Numbered from the stretch's first letter, positions 1-8,406 are shown. The stretch: DNA of 9,381 nt from Hyphomicrobiales bacterium (GCA_015654965.1 JAATGD010000106.1:1-9381), one strand, 5' to 3'. Notes: generated by a model from the sequence alone, not told the origin. Translations and numbers: made by a program.

Positions 1-305
1 CCCGGCATCAGAAAGCCTGCGACAACACCCGCAAGCCCGAGTGTGGAGCCTACGGACAAGTCGATACCGCCATTGAGGATAACCAGCAGCATGCCGATCG
101 CCAGAAGGCCGAAAATGGCCACATGCGACGACATGATGAGGAAATTATCGACCGTAAAATAATAGGGCGACAGGAACGAGAAGACCGCGATAATCGCGAT
201 CAGGGCAAAGAACGCACGGCCTTCGAGCAGCAGATGCACGATGCTGGTCTTGCGTTTTGCCCCGGCGGGCGCCGCCTTCTGGTCATTGGTGCTCGTTACT
301 GACAT
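1..305 (-). CDS. eryF: Erythritol ABC transporter permease, N-terminal part
   Basis: Inner-membrane permease of a CUT2/RbsC-type (BPD_transp_2) sugar importer, partial: the first 101 codons are present and the rest lies beyond the left edge. ATG is at 305-303, with GGAG (316-319 on the complement) 10 nt upstream. After a hydrophilic, basic N-terminal tail (about residues 1-28) there are hydrophobic segments at about 31-50 and 62-78. These are followed by the family hallmark GGIDLSVG (79-86), seen in RbsC/XylH/AraH-type permeases. It is downstream of the ATPase gene in the same orientation, separated by 125 bp that contain a palindromic repeat. The substrate, erythritol, is inferred from the divergent ery operon and from the known Brucella/Rhizobium eryEFG transporter. 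The eryF letter follows my recollection that E is the ATPase and F the permease. Confidence 0.85.
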   Translation of the reverse strand, partial: MSVTSTNDQKAAPAGAKRKTSIVHLLLEGRAFFALIAIIAVFSFLSPYYFTVDNFLIMSSHVAIFGLLAIGMLLVILNGGIDLSVGSTLGLAGVVAGFLMP

Positions 306-330
306 TAGATCAGTGCTCCATAAATATTTC

Positions 331-430
331 AGAGCATTTCCAGCAAAAGTGCGAAGCGATTTTGCGTCGGATAATGCGTAAAACAAAGATTTAGAGCGGT
401 TCCGGCGATTGCGTCGAAACAGGAACCGCT

Positions 431-432
<2 letters not shown>
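331..432. repeat. Palindromic intergenic repeat element (about 102 bp)
   Basis: The element is bounded by imperfect inverted ends, AGAGCATTTCC (331-341) and GGAACCGCTCT (422-432), matching at 9 of 11 positions. Inside it, TAGAGCGGTTCC (392-403) pairs perfectly with GGAACCGCTCTA (422-433), a 12 bp stem with an 18 nt loop. A second hairpin is GCAAAA (343-348) with TTTTGC (360-365). Similar sequences, in my recollection, are scattered through Brucella and other Rhizobiales intergenic regions. The length and palindromic ends recall the Bru-RS elements of Brucella, but I cannot confirm identity. It lies between the ATPase and permease genes and overlaps the ATPase stop codon (433-431). On the minus-strand transcript it would form a strong hairpin exactly at the end of eryE. 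Confidence 0.75.
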
Positions 433-1971
<1,539 letters not shown>

Positions 1972-1975
<4 letters not shown>

Positions 1976-2628
1976 TTTACGTCAAACCCCACCGGCGTCA
2001 CCAGCCAGTTCTTGGGATTGACCAGTTTGAAAACGCCAGTCACGGAAACGCTCTTGCCAACGAGGTTGTTAACGTCCACGCCTTCGAGAACCTGTTTCTT
2101 CATTTCATTGTTGAGAGCGGAACCGGCATTCTGGAATTCGATCTGGTTCTTGAACTGGCCGAATTCGATGGTGCCGGTCGCATCGCGCAAGTCGGTGCCG
2201 TTGACCGCAGGCCCGGTCTGGACACGAATAGCCATGCCGTCAGGGAAACCATCGACCTTGACGACATTATAATTGGATTTGCGTTCCGCGACGGTTCCGG
2301 TGAATTTGACCGCAATGACCGGGTTCACGCTGCCGACACCATATTTCTTGCCAGCGGCATCCTTGTCGGCAATGAGCGCGTTACCCACTTCAACGGCATC
2401 AGCGGCACGTTCTTCAACGCTTGCCTTGATCTTGGGAAATTCCGCAGCACCATAGGATTCAGGCGAAAAGGCCTGCTGGCGCACATCGGAATCAGAGCCG
2501 ATTTTTACGACTTTCGTGTCAAACCCAATCGCACCGACAACCACGACCGCAGCGACCACGCTCCAGAGGACTGCGCGATTGAGCCTGACGGGTTTTAGTG
2601 AAACTTGATTAGCTTGTGTACTCATCAT
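1972..2628 (-). CDS. DUF2291-type membrane-anchored periplasmic protein of the transporter operon
   Basis: A 218-aa protein, first gene of the divergent transporter operon. A basic N-terminus (about 1-18) precedes one hydrophobic segment (about 19-36), then a polar, mainly periplasmic region. There is no lipobox cysteine near the hydrophobic segment, so I read it as an N-terminal anchor or uncleaved signal rather than a lipoprotein. Conserved-looking stretches include GVGSVNPVIAVKFTG (97-111), AIRVQTGPAVNGTDLRDA (133-150), FGQFKNQIEFQNAGSALN (156-173) and a C-terminal GKSVSVTGVF...NPKNWLVTPV (191-213). This resembles the DUF2291 family of predicted periplasmic proteins, often found beside RbsA/RbsC-type transporters. 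No biochemical role is known to me. Its 4-nt overlap with the ATPase gene argues for a role in transporter function. The start has two adjacent ATGs (2628, 2625); GAAGG (2639-2635 on the minus strand) fits either. Confidence 0.8.
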
Positions 2629-2853
2629 CGAACGCCTTCAGCAAATTCTGCCGGATTGTCGTTGTAATAACGGATTATGCGACTGAACTGACACCGTTTT
2701 CAGCACCGCGCGTCTGAACAGGCGGATAGACAAAGTGACAGCTTCTGCATGACGATCCTCCACATATTCTTTCAGCCCCGCCCCTCCGCGCAGCATGAAA
2801 ACAGATGCGCCACGACCATAAGATATGATAGCGGCATGTTATCAACCTCAACA

Positions 2854-2882
2854 ATGATGTTATAAACACCGATAGCTGTCAA
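2854..2882 (-). promoter_or_regulatory. Candidate promoter of the transporter operon
   Basis: On the minus strand there is a consensus -35 TTGACA (2882-2877), a 17 bp spacer and CATCAT (2859-2854, 4 of 6 matches to TATAAT). This would start transcription near 2847 and give a 5' leader of about 220 nt before the DUF2291 gene. An alternative, weaker pair just downstream is TTGTTG (2854-2849), 18 bp, TATCAT (2830-2825). Two ATGTTAT words on the plus strand, spaced 21 bp apart, overlap or flank the -10 region. Confidence 0.4.
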
Positions 2883-3030
2883 TCGGATGTTTTTGAAATG
2901 GACCATGGTTGCGGCTAAAAAACAGGCAAGCAGGCGACAAACTGGCTACCAAAGGCATCAGGAAAAACCATTCTTAGCAGCATATTTTTTCATCCCAAAC
3001 CGATGGAGCGGAAGGAGGGTTTTCTTATTT

Positions 3031-3049
3031 TATCATTTAATATCATTTA
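3031..3049. repeat. Tandem TATCATTTA direct repeat
   Basis: TATCATTTA occurs at 3031-3039 and again at 3041-3049, an exact 10-bp period that places both copies on the same helical face. A degraded third unit (5 of 10 matches) precedes them at 3021-3030. The pair is about 140 bp upstream of the candidate eryA promoter. The junction word CATTTAATAT (3034-3043) recurs at 8419-8428, in the centre of the eryR operator-like palindrome. It may be a regulator-binding site; which regulator is not known. Confidence 0.5.
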
Positions 3050-3167
3050 GTTGACTGTTTATTGTTCGGAAATTCCTGCCCAGAGAGTATCGACACCACA
3101 GGCAATCAGGAAAGCGATCTGCATAGCCAAGCCTTCCTGTTGAAAAAAAATGCTTGTGCACGAAAAT

Positions 3168-3195
3168 TTTACAGACAGTCCCCTGTTGTTATGTT
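3168..3195 (+). promoter_or_regulatory. eryA: Candidate eryA operon promoter
   Basis: TTTACA (3168-3173, 5 of 6 matches to TTGACA) is followed after 16 bp by TATGTT (3190-3195, 4 of 6 matches to TATAAT), predicting a start near 3202. The spacer carries ACAG (3175-3178) and CTGT (3183-3186) as a short inverted pair, and ATGTTATC overlaps the -10. The resulting leader of about 130 nt would include the strong Shine-Dalgarno at 3275-3282. The pattern is weak enough that other start points are possible. Confidence 0.35.
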
Positions 3196-3274
3196 ATCTC
3201 GATCATATGCCATAGCCCGTTTTCTTGAAATCGAGGGCCGCATGCGGCAGGTTTACGTGTCGTGGGGAGAAATC

Positions 3275-3282
3275 GGAGGAGG
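3275..3282 (+). promoter_or_regulatory. Strong ribosome binding site upstream of eryA
   Basis: The purine run GGAGGAGG lies 7 nt before the ATG at 3290. It is the best Shine-Dalgarno in the window, yet it is 47 nt from the eryA ATG (3330) and so cannot directly serve it. It initiates the 10-codon ORF at 3290-3322. The eryA ATG itself has only a weak GGGAAAG (3311-3317) at 12 nt spacing. Confidence 0.7.
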
Positions 3283-3289
3283 AAACCGA

Positions 3290-3322
3290 ATGTCCATGAA
3301 AGAGCAGTTTGGGAAAGCGTAG
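3290..3322 (+). CDS. 10-codon leader ORF before eryA
   Basis: ATG at 3290 encodes MSMKEQFGKA and stops with TAG at 3320-3322, 7 nt before the eryA ATG. An ideal Shine-Dalgarno (3275-3282) precedes it. It is in a different reading frame from eryA (+1 relative to the eryA frame would be needed to join them). The layout fits a translational-coupling leader: ribosomes loaded at the strong site terminate and re-initiate at eryA. The peptide has no obvious attenuation signal, such as a run of regulatory codons. An alternative is that this marks a sequence error or a natural frameshift of a once longer EryA N-terminus. However, EryA from 3330 already has a complete kinase N-terminus, which makes this less likely. 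There are in-frame upstream ATGs at 3191 and 3242 without comparable ribosome binding sites. Confidence 0.4.
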   Translation: MSMKEQFGKA

Positions 3323-3329
3323 TTCCGTT

Positions 3330-4886
3330 ATGCGTGGTCAAGGTGATATCATCATCGGCATCGACGCGGGCACATCCGTCGTCAAGGCTGTGGCATTCGA
3401 CCTTAAGGGTCGTCAACTCGATTCAGCGGCCGTCCGCAACAGATATGAAACCGGCGAAAATGGCGCCGTCACACAGTCGCTTTCGCGGACCTGGGAAGAT
3501 TGCGTCAGCGCCTTGCGTGGGCTGGCTGAAAAAGTTGCCCGCTTGAGCGAACGCACCGCGGCGATTTCCGTCACCGGTCAGGGCGACGGCACGTGGCTGG
3601 TCGGACGCGACAACAAGCCGGTCGGTGACGCATGGATATGGCTTGACGCCCGCGCCGCCAACACCGTGACAAAACTGGCAAGAGGACCCATGAACCGCGC
3701 GCGCTTTGAAGCGACCGGCACCGGCCTCAATACCTGCCAGCAAGGCACGCAAATGGCGCATATGGACAGTTTCGTGCCCGAATTGCTCGATCATGCGCAA
3801 GTCGCCCTGCACTGCAAGGACTGGCTCTATCTCAACCTCACCGGCGAACGCGCCACAGACCCATCGGAGGCCAGTTTCACCTTTGGCAATTTCCGCAATC
3901 GCCAATATGACGATGTGGTCATTGAAGCGCTGGGGCTTACAAAGCGGCGTGGATTGCTGCCTCAAATCGTGGACGGAACGCAGACGCAGCATCCGCTCAG
4001 CAGTGATGCGGCAGCGGCAACCGGCCTTCTTGCCGGAACGCCCGTGAGCCTTGGCTATGTCGATATGGTGATGACCGCGCTTGGCGCGGGCGTTTATTGC
4101 GGCACGGCGGATGCGGGCTGCTCGACCATCGGATCGACGGGCGTGCATATGCGCGCAAAACCTGTTTCCGACATTCACCTGAATGCGGAAGGCACCGGCT
4201 ACGTCATTGCCCTGCCCGTGCCGGGCATCGTCACGCAGGTCCAGACCAATATGGGCGCGACGATCAATATCGACTGGATATTGCAGATCGCCGCCGACCT
4301 GATGTCCACGTCGGATAAAAAGGTTTCGCTGAACGATCTCCTCCCGCGCCTTGACGAATGGTTCAATGCAAGCCGTCCCGGAGCACTTCTCTACCATCCT
4401 TATATTTCCGAGGCCGGAGAGCGCGGACCTTTCGTCAATGCCTTTGCACGCGCGGGCTTCATCGGTCTTTCAAGCCGTGACCGTTTCCCCGAACTGGTTC
4501 GGTCCGTCGTGGAGGGGCTCGGCATGGCGACGCGGGATTGCTATGCGGCGATGGGCGGAATGCCCGCGGAATTGCGCCTCACGGGGGGGGCGGCGCGCTC
4601 GCGCGCCTTGCGCGGCACGCTTGCCGCAGCCGTCAATGCGCCGGTGCGTGTTTCCGCGCGCGAGGAAGCCGGTGCCGCCGGTGCCGCCATGATGGCGGCG
4701 GTTGCCATCGGCGCCTATCCGACGATGGATGAATGTATTGGCGAATGGGTCGCGCCTCTGCTGGGCGCAAGTGAAGCCCCCGATGCGACACAGGCCAAGC
4801 GCTACGAAGAGCTTTTCGTCGCTTACAAGGACGCGCGACTGGCTTTGACGCCGATCTGGGACAGGCTTGCAGCCGATCGGTCATGA
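3330..4886 (+). CDS. eryA: Erythritol kinase EryA (FGGY family)
   Basis: ATP-dependent kinase that phosphorylates erythritol to L-erythritol-4-phosphate, the first step of the pathway; cytoplasmic. The 518-aa product has the FGGY-kinase layout. The N-terminal phosphate-binding loop is IIGIDAGTSVVKAVAFD (8-24), and GQGDGTW (83-89) and DAWIWLDARA (100-109) line the substrate side. The motif GYVDMVMTALGAG (242-254) contains the likely catalytic base Asp245. The ATP-binding motif is LTGGAARS (417-424) and a small-residue helix follows (EEAGAAGAAMMAAVAIGA, 445-462). I chose ATG 3330 because the in-frame TTG at 3309 adds seven residues before the conserved start and lacks a suitable Shine-Dalgarno. 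Translation probably depends on the leader ORF that ends 7 nt upstream. A G8 run (4583-4590) encodes part of the ATP motif. It is followed after 60 bp by eryB. Confidence 0.96.
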   Translation: MRGQGDIIIGIDAGTSVVKAVAFDLKGRQLDSAAVRNRYETGENGAVTQSLSRTWEDCVSALRGLAEKVARLSERTAAISVTGQGDGTWLVGRDNKPVGDAWIWLDARAANTVTKLARGPMNRARFEATGTGLNTCQQGTQMAHMDSFVPELLDHAQVALHCKDWLYLNLTGERATDPSEASFTFGNFRNRQYDDVVIEALGLTKRRGLLPQIVDGTQTQHPLSSDAAAATGLLAGTPVSLGYVDMVMTALGAGVYCGTADAGCSTIGSTGVHMRAKPVSDIHLNAEGTGYVIALPVPGIVTQVQTNMGATINIDWILQIAADLMSTSDKKVSLNDLLPRLDEWFNASRPGALLYHPYISEAGERGPFVNAFARAGFIGLSSRDRFPELVRSVVEGLGMATRDCYAAMGGMPAELRLTGGAARSRALRGTLAAAVNAPVRVSAREEAGAAGAAMMAAVAIGAYPTMDECIGEWVAPLLGASEAPDATQAKRYEELFVAYKDARLALTPIWDRLAADRS

Positions 4887-4914
4887 GACGACCGGCTGAA
4901 ACGATATATTATTT

Positions 4915-4930
4915 TGCCGGACAACCGGCA
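4915..4930 (+). other. Small hairpin before the eryB ribosome binding site
   Basis: TGCCGG (4915-4920) and CCGGCA (4925-4930) form a perfect 6 bp stem with a 4-nt ACAA loop. It lies in the 60 bp eryA-eryB gap, 4 nt before the eryB Shine-Dalgarno AAGGAG (4935-4940). There is no T run after it, so it is not an intrinsic terminator. It could block exonucleases, mark an mRNA processing point, or keep the ribosome binding site open. It may also be chance in GC-rich DNA. Confidence 0.35.
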
Positions 4931-4946
4931 TCCGAAGGAGCATGAA

Positions 4947-6455
4947 ATGGCTGAACCGGAAACCTGCGATCTGTTTGTGATTGGCGGCGGTATCAATGGC
5001 GCGGGCGTGGCCCGCGATGCGGCGGGGCGCGGCCTCAAGGTCGTACTGGCGGAGAAGGATGACCTTGCGCAAGGCACCTCCTCGCGTTCAGGCAAGCTGG
5101 TGCATGGCGGCTTGCGTTATCTCGAATATTACGAATTCCGCCTTGTCCGCGAAGCGCTGATCGAGCGCGAAGTGCTGCTCAATGCAGCCCCCCATATCAT
5201 CTGGCCGATGCGCTTTGTGCTGCCGCGCAGCCCGCAGGATCGCCCGGCATGGCTGGTGCGTCTTGGCCTGTTTCTTTACGACCATCTCGGCGGACGCAAG
5301 AAGCTGCCCGGCACCCGCACGCTCGATTTGAAGCGCGACCCGGAAGGCACGCCCATTCTCGACCAATATACAAAAGGCTTTGAATATTCCGATTGCTGGG
5401 TGGACGATGCCCGCCTCGTCGTTCTCAACGCTCTGGGGGCCGCTGAAAAGGGTGCGACCATTCTCACCCGCACACCCGTTACATCGGCACGCCGCGAAAA
5501 AGGCGGCTGGATTGTCGAAACCAGAAACGCTGACACTGGAGAAGTGCGCCAGTTCCGCGCCCGCTGCATCGTCAATTGCGCAGGCCCCTGGGTGACCGAT
5601 GTCATCACCAACGTTGCCGGATCGAACTCCTCGCGCAATGTACGCCTTGTGAAAGGCAGCCACATCATCGTGCCGAAATTCTGGTCTGGTGCGAATGCCT
5701 ATCTGGTGCAGAACCACGACAAGCGCGTGATTTTCATCAATCCTTATGAAGGCGACAAGGCGCTCATCGGCACCACCGATATTGCCTATGAAGGCCGCGC
5801 CGAAGACGTGCAAGCGGACGAAAAAGAAATCGATTACCTGCTCACCGCGGTCAACCGTTATTTCAAGGAAAAGCTAAGGCGCGAAGACGTGCTGCATAGC
5901 TTCTCCGGTGTACGTCCGCTGTTCGATGATGGCAAGGGCAATCCCTCCGCTGTCACCCGCGATTATGTTTTTGATCTCGATGAAACCAATGACGCACCGC
6001 TGCTCAATGTCTTTGGCGGCAAGATCACCACATTCCGAGAACTGGCCGAACGCGGCCTGCATCGCCTCAAGCATATTTTCCCGAATATGGGTGGCGACTG
6101 GACCCATGGCGCACCGCTTCCGGGTGGCGAAATCGCCAATGCCGATTATGAAACCTTCGCCAATGGCCTGCGTGACAGCTATCCGTGGATGCCGAGCAAA
6201 CTCGTCCACCACTATGGACGCCTCTATGGTGCACGCACCAAGGATATAGTTGCAGGTGCCGCTGACCTGAAGGGACTTGGGCAGCATTTCGGCGGCAATA
6301 TTTATGAAGCGGAAGTCCGCTATCTGGTGACTAGGGAATGGGCAAAGACGGCGGAAGATATTCTCTACCGCCGCACCAAGCACTATTTGCACCTGACCGA
6401 AGCCGAACGCGCTGTCTTCACGCAATGGTTCGACAACGCAAAACTAGTCGCCTGA
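4947..6455 (+). CDS. eryB: Erythritol-4-phosphate dehydrogenase EryB (FAD, GlpD-like)
   Basis: Oxidises L-erythritol-4-phosphate to L-3-tetrulose-4-phosphate, the second step. The protein is 502 aa, the size of aerobic glycerol-3-phosphate dehydrogenase (GlpD). It has an N-terminal FAD Rossmann motif VIGGGINGAGVARDAAGRGL (11-30), the FAD-family motif TSSRSGKLVHGGLRYLE (44-60), FSGVRPLFDD (319-328) and the C-terminal GGKITTFRELAERGL (357-371). By homology it is FAD-dependent and likely passes electrons to the respiratory chain at the inner membrane. I chose ATG 4947 because AAGGAG (4935-4940) is 6 nt upstream. An in-frame TTG at 4914 would add 11 residues and has no support. The eryC gene follows after only 7 nt. 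Confidence 0.96.
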   Translation: MAEPETCDLFVIGGGINGAGVARDAAGRGLKVVLAEKDDLAQGTSSRSGKLVHGGLRYLEYYEFRLVREALIEREVLLNAAPHIIWPMRFVLPRSPQDRPAWLVRLGLFLYDHLGGRKKLPGTRTLDLKRDPEGTPILDQYTKGFEYSDCWVDDARLVVLNALGAAEKGATILTRTPVTSARREKGGWIVETRNADTGEVRQFRARCIVNCAGPWVTDVITNVAGSNSSRNVRLVKGSHIIVPKFWSGANAYLVQNHDKRVIFINPYEGDKALIGTTDIAYEGRAEDVQADEKEIDYLLTAVNRYFKEKLRREDVLHSFSGVRPLFDDGKGNPSAVTRDYVFDLDETNDAPLLNVFGGKITTFRELAERGLHRLKHIFPNMGGDWTHGAPLPGGEIANADYETFANGLRDSYPWMPSKLVHHYGRLYGARTKDIVAGAADLKGLGQHFGGNIYEAEVRYLVTREWAKTAEDILYRRTKHYLHLTEAERAVFTQWFDNAKLVA

Positions 6456-6462
6456 GGACAAT

Positions 6463-7395
6463 ATGGCCCTAACGCTTTCGCTCAACACCAATCCGCTGGT
6501 CAACCGCTTTGCAGAAGCCGACGACCTGATCGAAACGGTTGCGCGTGATCTGCGTCTGCGCGATCTGCAATTGACGCATGAATTCATCAATCCAAGCTGG
6601 CAGGCTTCCACCATCCGCCGCCTGACGCGTGATATGGACCGGGCCTTGCAGCGCACCGGCGTACGCGTCACATCTGGTATGACCGGCCCTTATGGCCGTC
6701 TCAACCATTTCGGCCACCCCGATGCAGAGGTACGTCGCTATTATATCGACTGGTTCAAGACTTTCGCCGATATTATCGGCGATCTGGGTGGCAAATCGGT
6801 CGGCACACAATTTGCGATCTTCACCTATAAGGATTTCGATGATCCTGAGCGCCGCGAAGATCTGATCAAGATCGCCATCGACTGTTGGGCAAAAGTGGCA
6901 GACCATGCGGCTGGCGCGGGCCTTGATTATTTTTTCTGGGAACCGATGAGCATTGGCCGCGAATTTGGCGAAACCATTGCCGAATGTATCAAGCTACAGG
7001 ATCGGCTGAGTGCAACGGACATGACAATCCCGATGTGGATGATGGCCGATATCGACCATGGCGACATCACCTCGTCCAACCCGGACGATTTCGATCCCTA
7101 TGCATGGGCGCGGGCCGTACCAAAAATCTCGCCGATCATTCACATCAAGCAAAGCCTGATGGACAAAGGCGGTCATCGTCCTTTCACGGCAGAATTCAAC
7201 GCCAAGGGCCGTATCCAGCCGGAACCTTTGCTCAAAGCGCTTGCCGAGGGTGGCGCCAGAGACAATGAAATCTGCCTTGAACTCTCGTTCAAGGAACGCG
7301 AGCCGAACGACCGTGAGGTTATTCCACAGATTGCCGAAAGTGTGGCCTTCTGGGCGCCTTACATTGACACGGGCGCAAGCGACTTGAAAATATAA
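6463..7395 (+). CDS. eryC: L-3-tetrulose-4-phosphate racemase EryC (xylose isomerase-like fold)
   Basis: Known in Brucella to convert L-3-tetrulose-4-phosphate to D-3-tetrulose-4-phosphate; older annotations call it a dehydrogenase. The 310-aa product shows no nucleotide-binding Rossmann motif and fits a single AP-endonuclease-2/xylose-isomerase TIM barrel. Candidate metal or catalytic residues at strand ends are Glu160 (FFWEPMS, 157-163), Asp196/Asp198/His199 (MADIDHGD, 194-201), His227 (IIHIKQ, 225-230) and Glu273 (LELSFKE, 272-278). These are assigned by pattern, not alignment. The Shine-Dalgarno GAGG (6454-6457) overlaps the eryB stop TGA (6453-6455), which implies tight coupling to eryB. 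The gene is complete: the internal deletion that makes B. abortus S19 erythritol-sensitive is absent. Confidence 0.94.
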   Translation: MALTLSLNTNPLVNRFAEADDLIETVARDLRLRDLQLTHEFINPSWQASTIRRLTRDMDRALQRTGVRVTSGMTGPYGRLNHFGHPDAEVRRYYIDWFKTFADIIGDLGGKSVGTQFAIFTYKDFDDPERREDLIKIAIDCWAKVADHAAGAGLDYFFWEPMSIGREFGETIAECIKLQDRLSATDMTIPMWMMADIDHGDITSSNPDDFDPYAWARAVPKISPIIHIKQSLMDKGGHRPFTAEFNAKGRIQPEPLLKALAEGGARDNEICLELSFKEREPNDREVIPQIAESVAFWAPYIDTGASDLKI

Positions 7396-7437
7396 CCGTC
7401 AGAAAACAATGCAGAAACGGATACAGGCAGCACGACG

Positions 7438-8379
7438 ATGGCAGATCCAGACGATTCCTTGGCCCTTCGTGCTGCATGGCTGCATTTCATTGCCGGAATG
7501 ACCCAGTCCGCAGTTGCAAAACGGCTTGGCCTGCCTTCCGTGAAAGCGCACCGATTGATCGCCAAAGCGGTTGCCGATGGTGCCGTAAAGGTGACCATCG
7601 ATGGCGATATCAGCGAATGTATCGATCTCGAAAACCGGCTCGCTGAAAAATATGACCTTGAATATTGCGAAGTGGCGCCCGATCTTGGCGAAGACCCCTT
7701 GCCGCTGCTCTCGCTCGGAAGTGCGGGTGCCGAATTCTTGCGGCGCGAAATCGAGCATGGCGATCATGAAATGATCGGCCTTGGTCATGGCCGCACGCTT
7801 TCGGCAGCGGTCAATCACATGCCACGCGTGAATGGCAAAGACTTGCAGTTCGTCTCGCTGCTGGGTGGTTTGACACGAAATTTTGCCGCCAATCCGCATG
7901 ATGTAATGCATCGTATCGCTGAAAAGACCGGCAGGCCCGCTTATGTGATGCCGGTGCCGTTCTTTGCCAATACGGCGGAAGACCGCGAAGTGCTGCTGGC
8001 GCAAAAAGGCGTCACCAGCGTTTTTGAAATGGGCTGTCGCGCCGAGTTGAAAATCGTCGGCATCGGCACGGTCGATACGCAGGCGCAGCTCGTCACCTCC
8101 GGCGTGGTCGAGCTTTCGGAACTCGAAGAAATTGCGCAACTGGGCGGCGTCGGTGAAATGCTCGGGCATTTTTTTGACGCTGAGGGCACGCGGCTTGAAA
8201 CCGGCCTGACGGCGCGCACCATCGCTGCTTCTGTGGAAAATGCCGATATGAGCCGCATCATCGGTCTGGCTGGAGGCCTGTCGAAAGCCGAAGCCATTCG
8301 CGCCGTCCTCAAAAGCGGACGTCTCTATGGCCTCATTACGGATGAGCGCACAGCTCAGGCTCTTTTGCAACTGGCTTGA
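7438..8379 (+). CDS. eryD: Erythritol operon repressor EryD (SorC family)
   Basis: Transcriptional regulator of 313 aa; in Brucella it represses the ery operon and erythritol acts as inducer. The N-terminal helix-turn-helix is at about 19-42 (MTQSAVAKRLGLPSVKAHRL, 21-40). The rest is the SorC/DeoR-type sugar-phosphate-binding domain: IGLGHGRTLSAAV (113-125), LLGGLTRN (141-148), GVGEMLGHFFDAEG (237-250) and IGLAGGLSKAEAIRAVLKSG (275-294), ending with LITDERTAQALL (299-310). The ATG at 7438 lies 42 nt after the eryC stop with only a weak upstream purine stretch, so low-level, operon-dependent expression and autoregulation are plausible. The ATG at 7409 is out of frame. The gene is full length, with no S19-like deletion. 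Confidence 0.94.
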   Translation: MADPDDSLALRAAWLHFIAGMTQSAVAKRLGLPSVKAHRLIAKAVADGAVKVTIDGDISECIDLENRLAEKYDLEYCEVAPDLGEDPLPLLSLGSAGAEFLRREIEHGDHEMIGLGHGRTLSAAVNHMPRVNGKDLQFVSLLGGLTRNFAANPHDVMHRIAEKTGRPAYVMPVPFFANTAEDREVLLAQKGVTSVFEMGCRAELKIVGIGTVDTQAQLVTSGVVELSELEEIAQLGGVGEMLGHFFDAEGTRLETGLTARTIAASVENADMSRIIGLAGGLSKAEAIRAVLKSGRLYGLITDERTAQALLQLA

Positions 8380-8406
8380 CCCGTCTGACGCTTCAATCAA
8401 CAAAAT

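Larger units (their letters stand above)
2629..3289. other. Divergent intergenic control region
   Basis: About 660 bp separate the transporter operon from eryA, with no convincing protein gene or RNA gene. It is AT-richer than the flanking genes, especially 3020-3065 and 3140-3200. It contains candidate promoters in both directions, a helically phased direct repeat (3031-3049), an A8 run (3143-3150) and three copies of ATGTTAT (2836-2842, 2857-2863, 3191-3197). Two of those copies lie around the minus-strand promoter candidate and one overlaps the -10 of the plus-strand candidate. In Brucella, EryD represses the ery operon and erythritol relieves repression. The EryD operator is therefore expected here, but I cannot assign it from sequence alone. 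Confidence 0.7.

Noticed and set aside
303..311. Weakened Walker A of the second eryE domain as a sign of a broken gene (coded at minus-strand positions 1069-1043)
   Set aside because: The GxxGAGRTE form without Lys is standard for the C-terminal domain of RbsA-type ATPases. The coordinates in this entry are residue numbers.
2675..2869. 64-codon open frame on the minus strand before the DUF2291 gene
   Set aside because: It would start at a GTG inside the promoter candidate, has no ribosome binding site, and reads as low-complexity Arg/Cys-rich translation of noncoding DNA.
2905..3054. ORF of 49 codons on the plus strand in the divergent region, basic N-terminal half
   Set aside because: No Shine-Dalgarno at a proper distance, it covers the phased repeat region, and the composition is not protein-like. 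Its conservation cannot be judged here.
3143..3150. A8 run upstream of eryA as a phase-variable promoter spacer
   Set aside because: It lies upstream of, not between, the best -35/-10 pair, so length change would not alter promoter spacing.
3062..3289. Upstream extension of the leader ORF to TTG 3062 or ATG 3191/3242
   Set aside because: None of these starts has a good ribosome binding site, and the 3062 and 3191 starts lie upstream of the predicted transcription start. Only the 3290 ATG is well placed.
3423..4397. Long open frame on the minus strand opposite eryA
   Set aside because: Antisense shadow of a clear FGGY kinase, in GC-rich DNA where such frames are common.
7399..8403. Long open frame on the minus strand opposite eryD
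   Set aside because: Antisense shadow of eryD; no domain and no ribosome binding site context.
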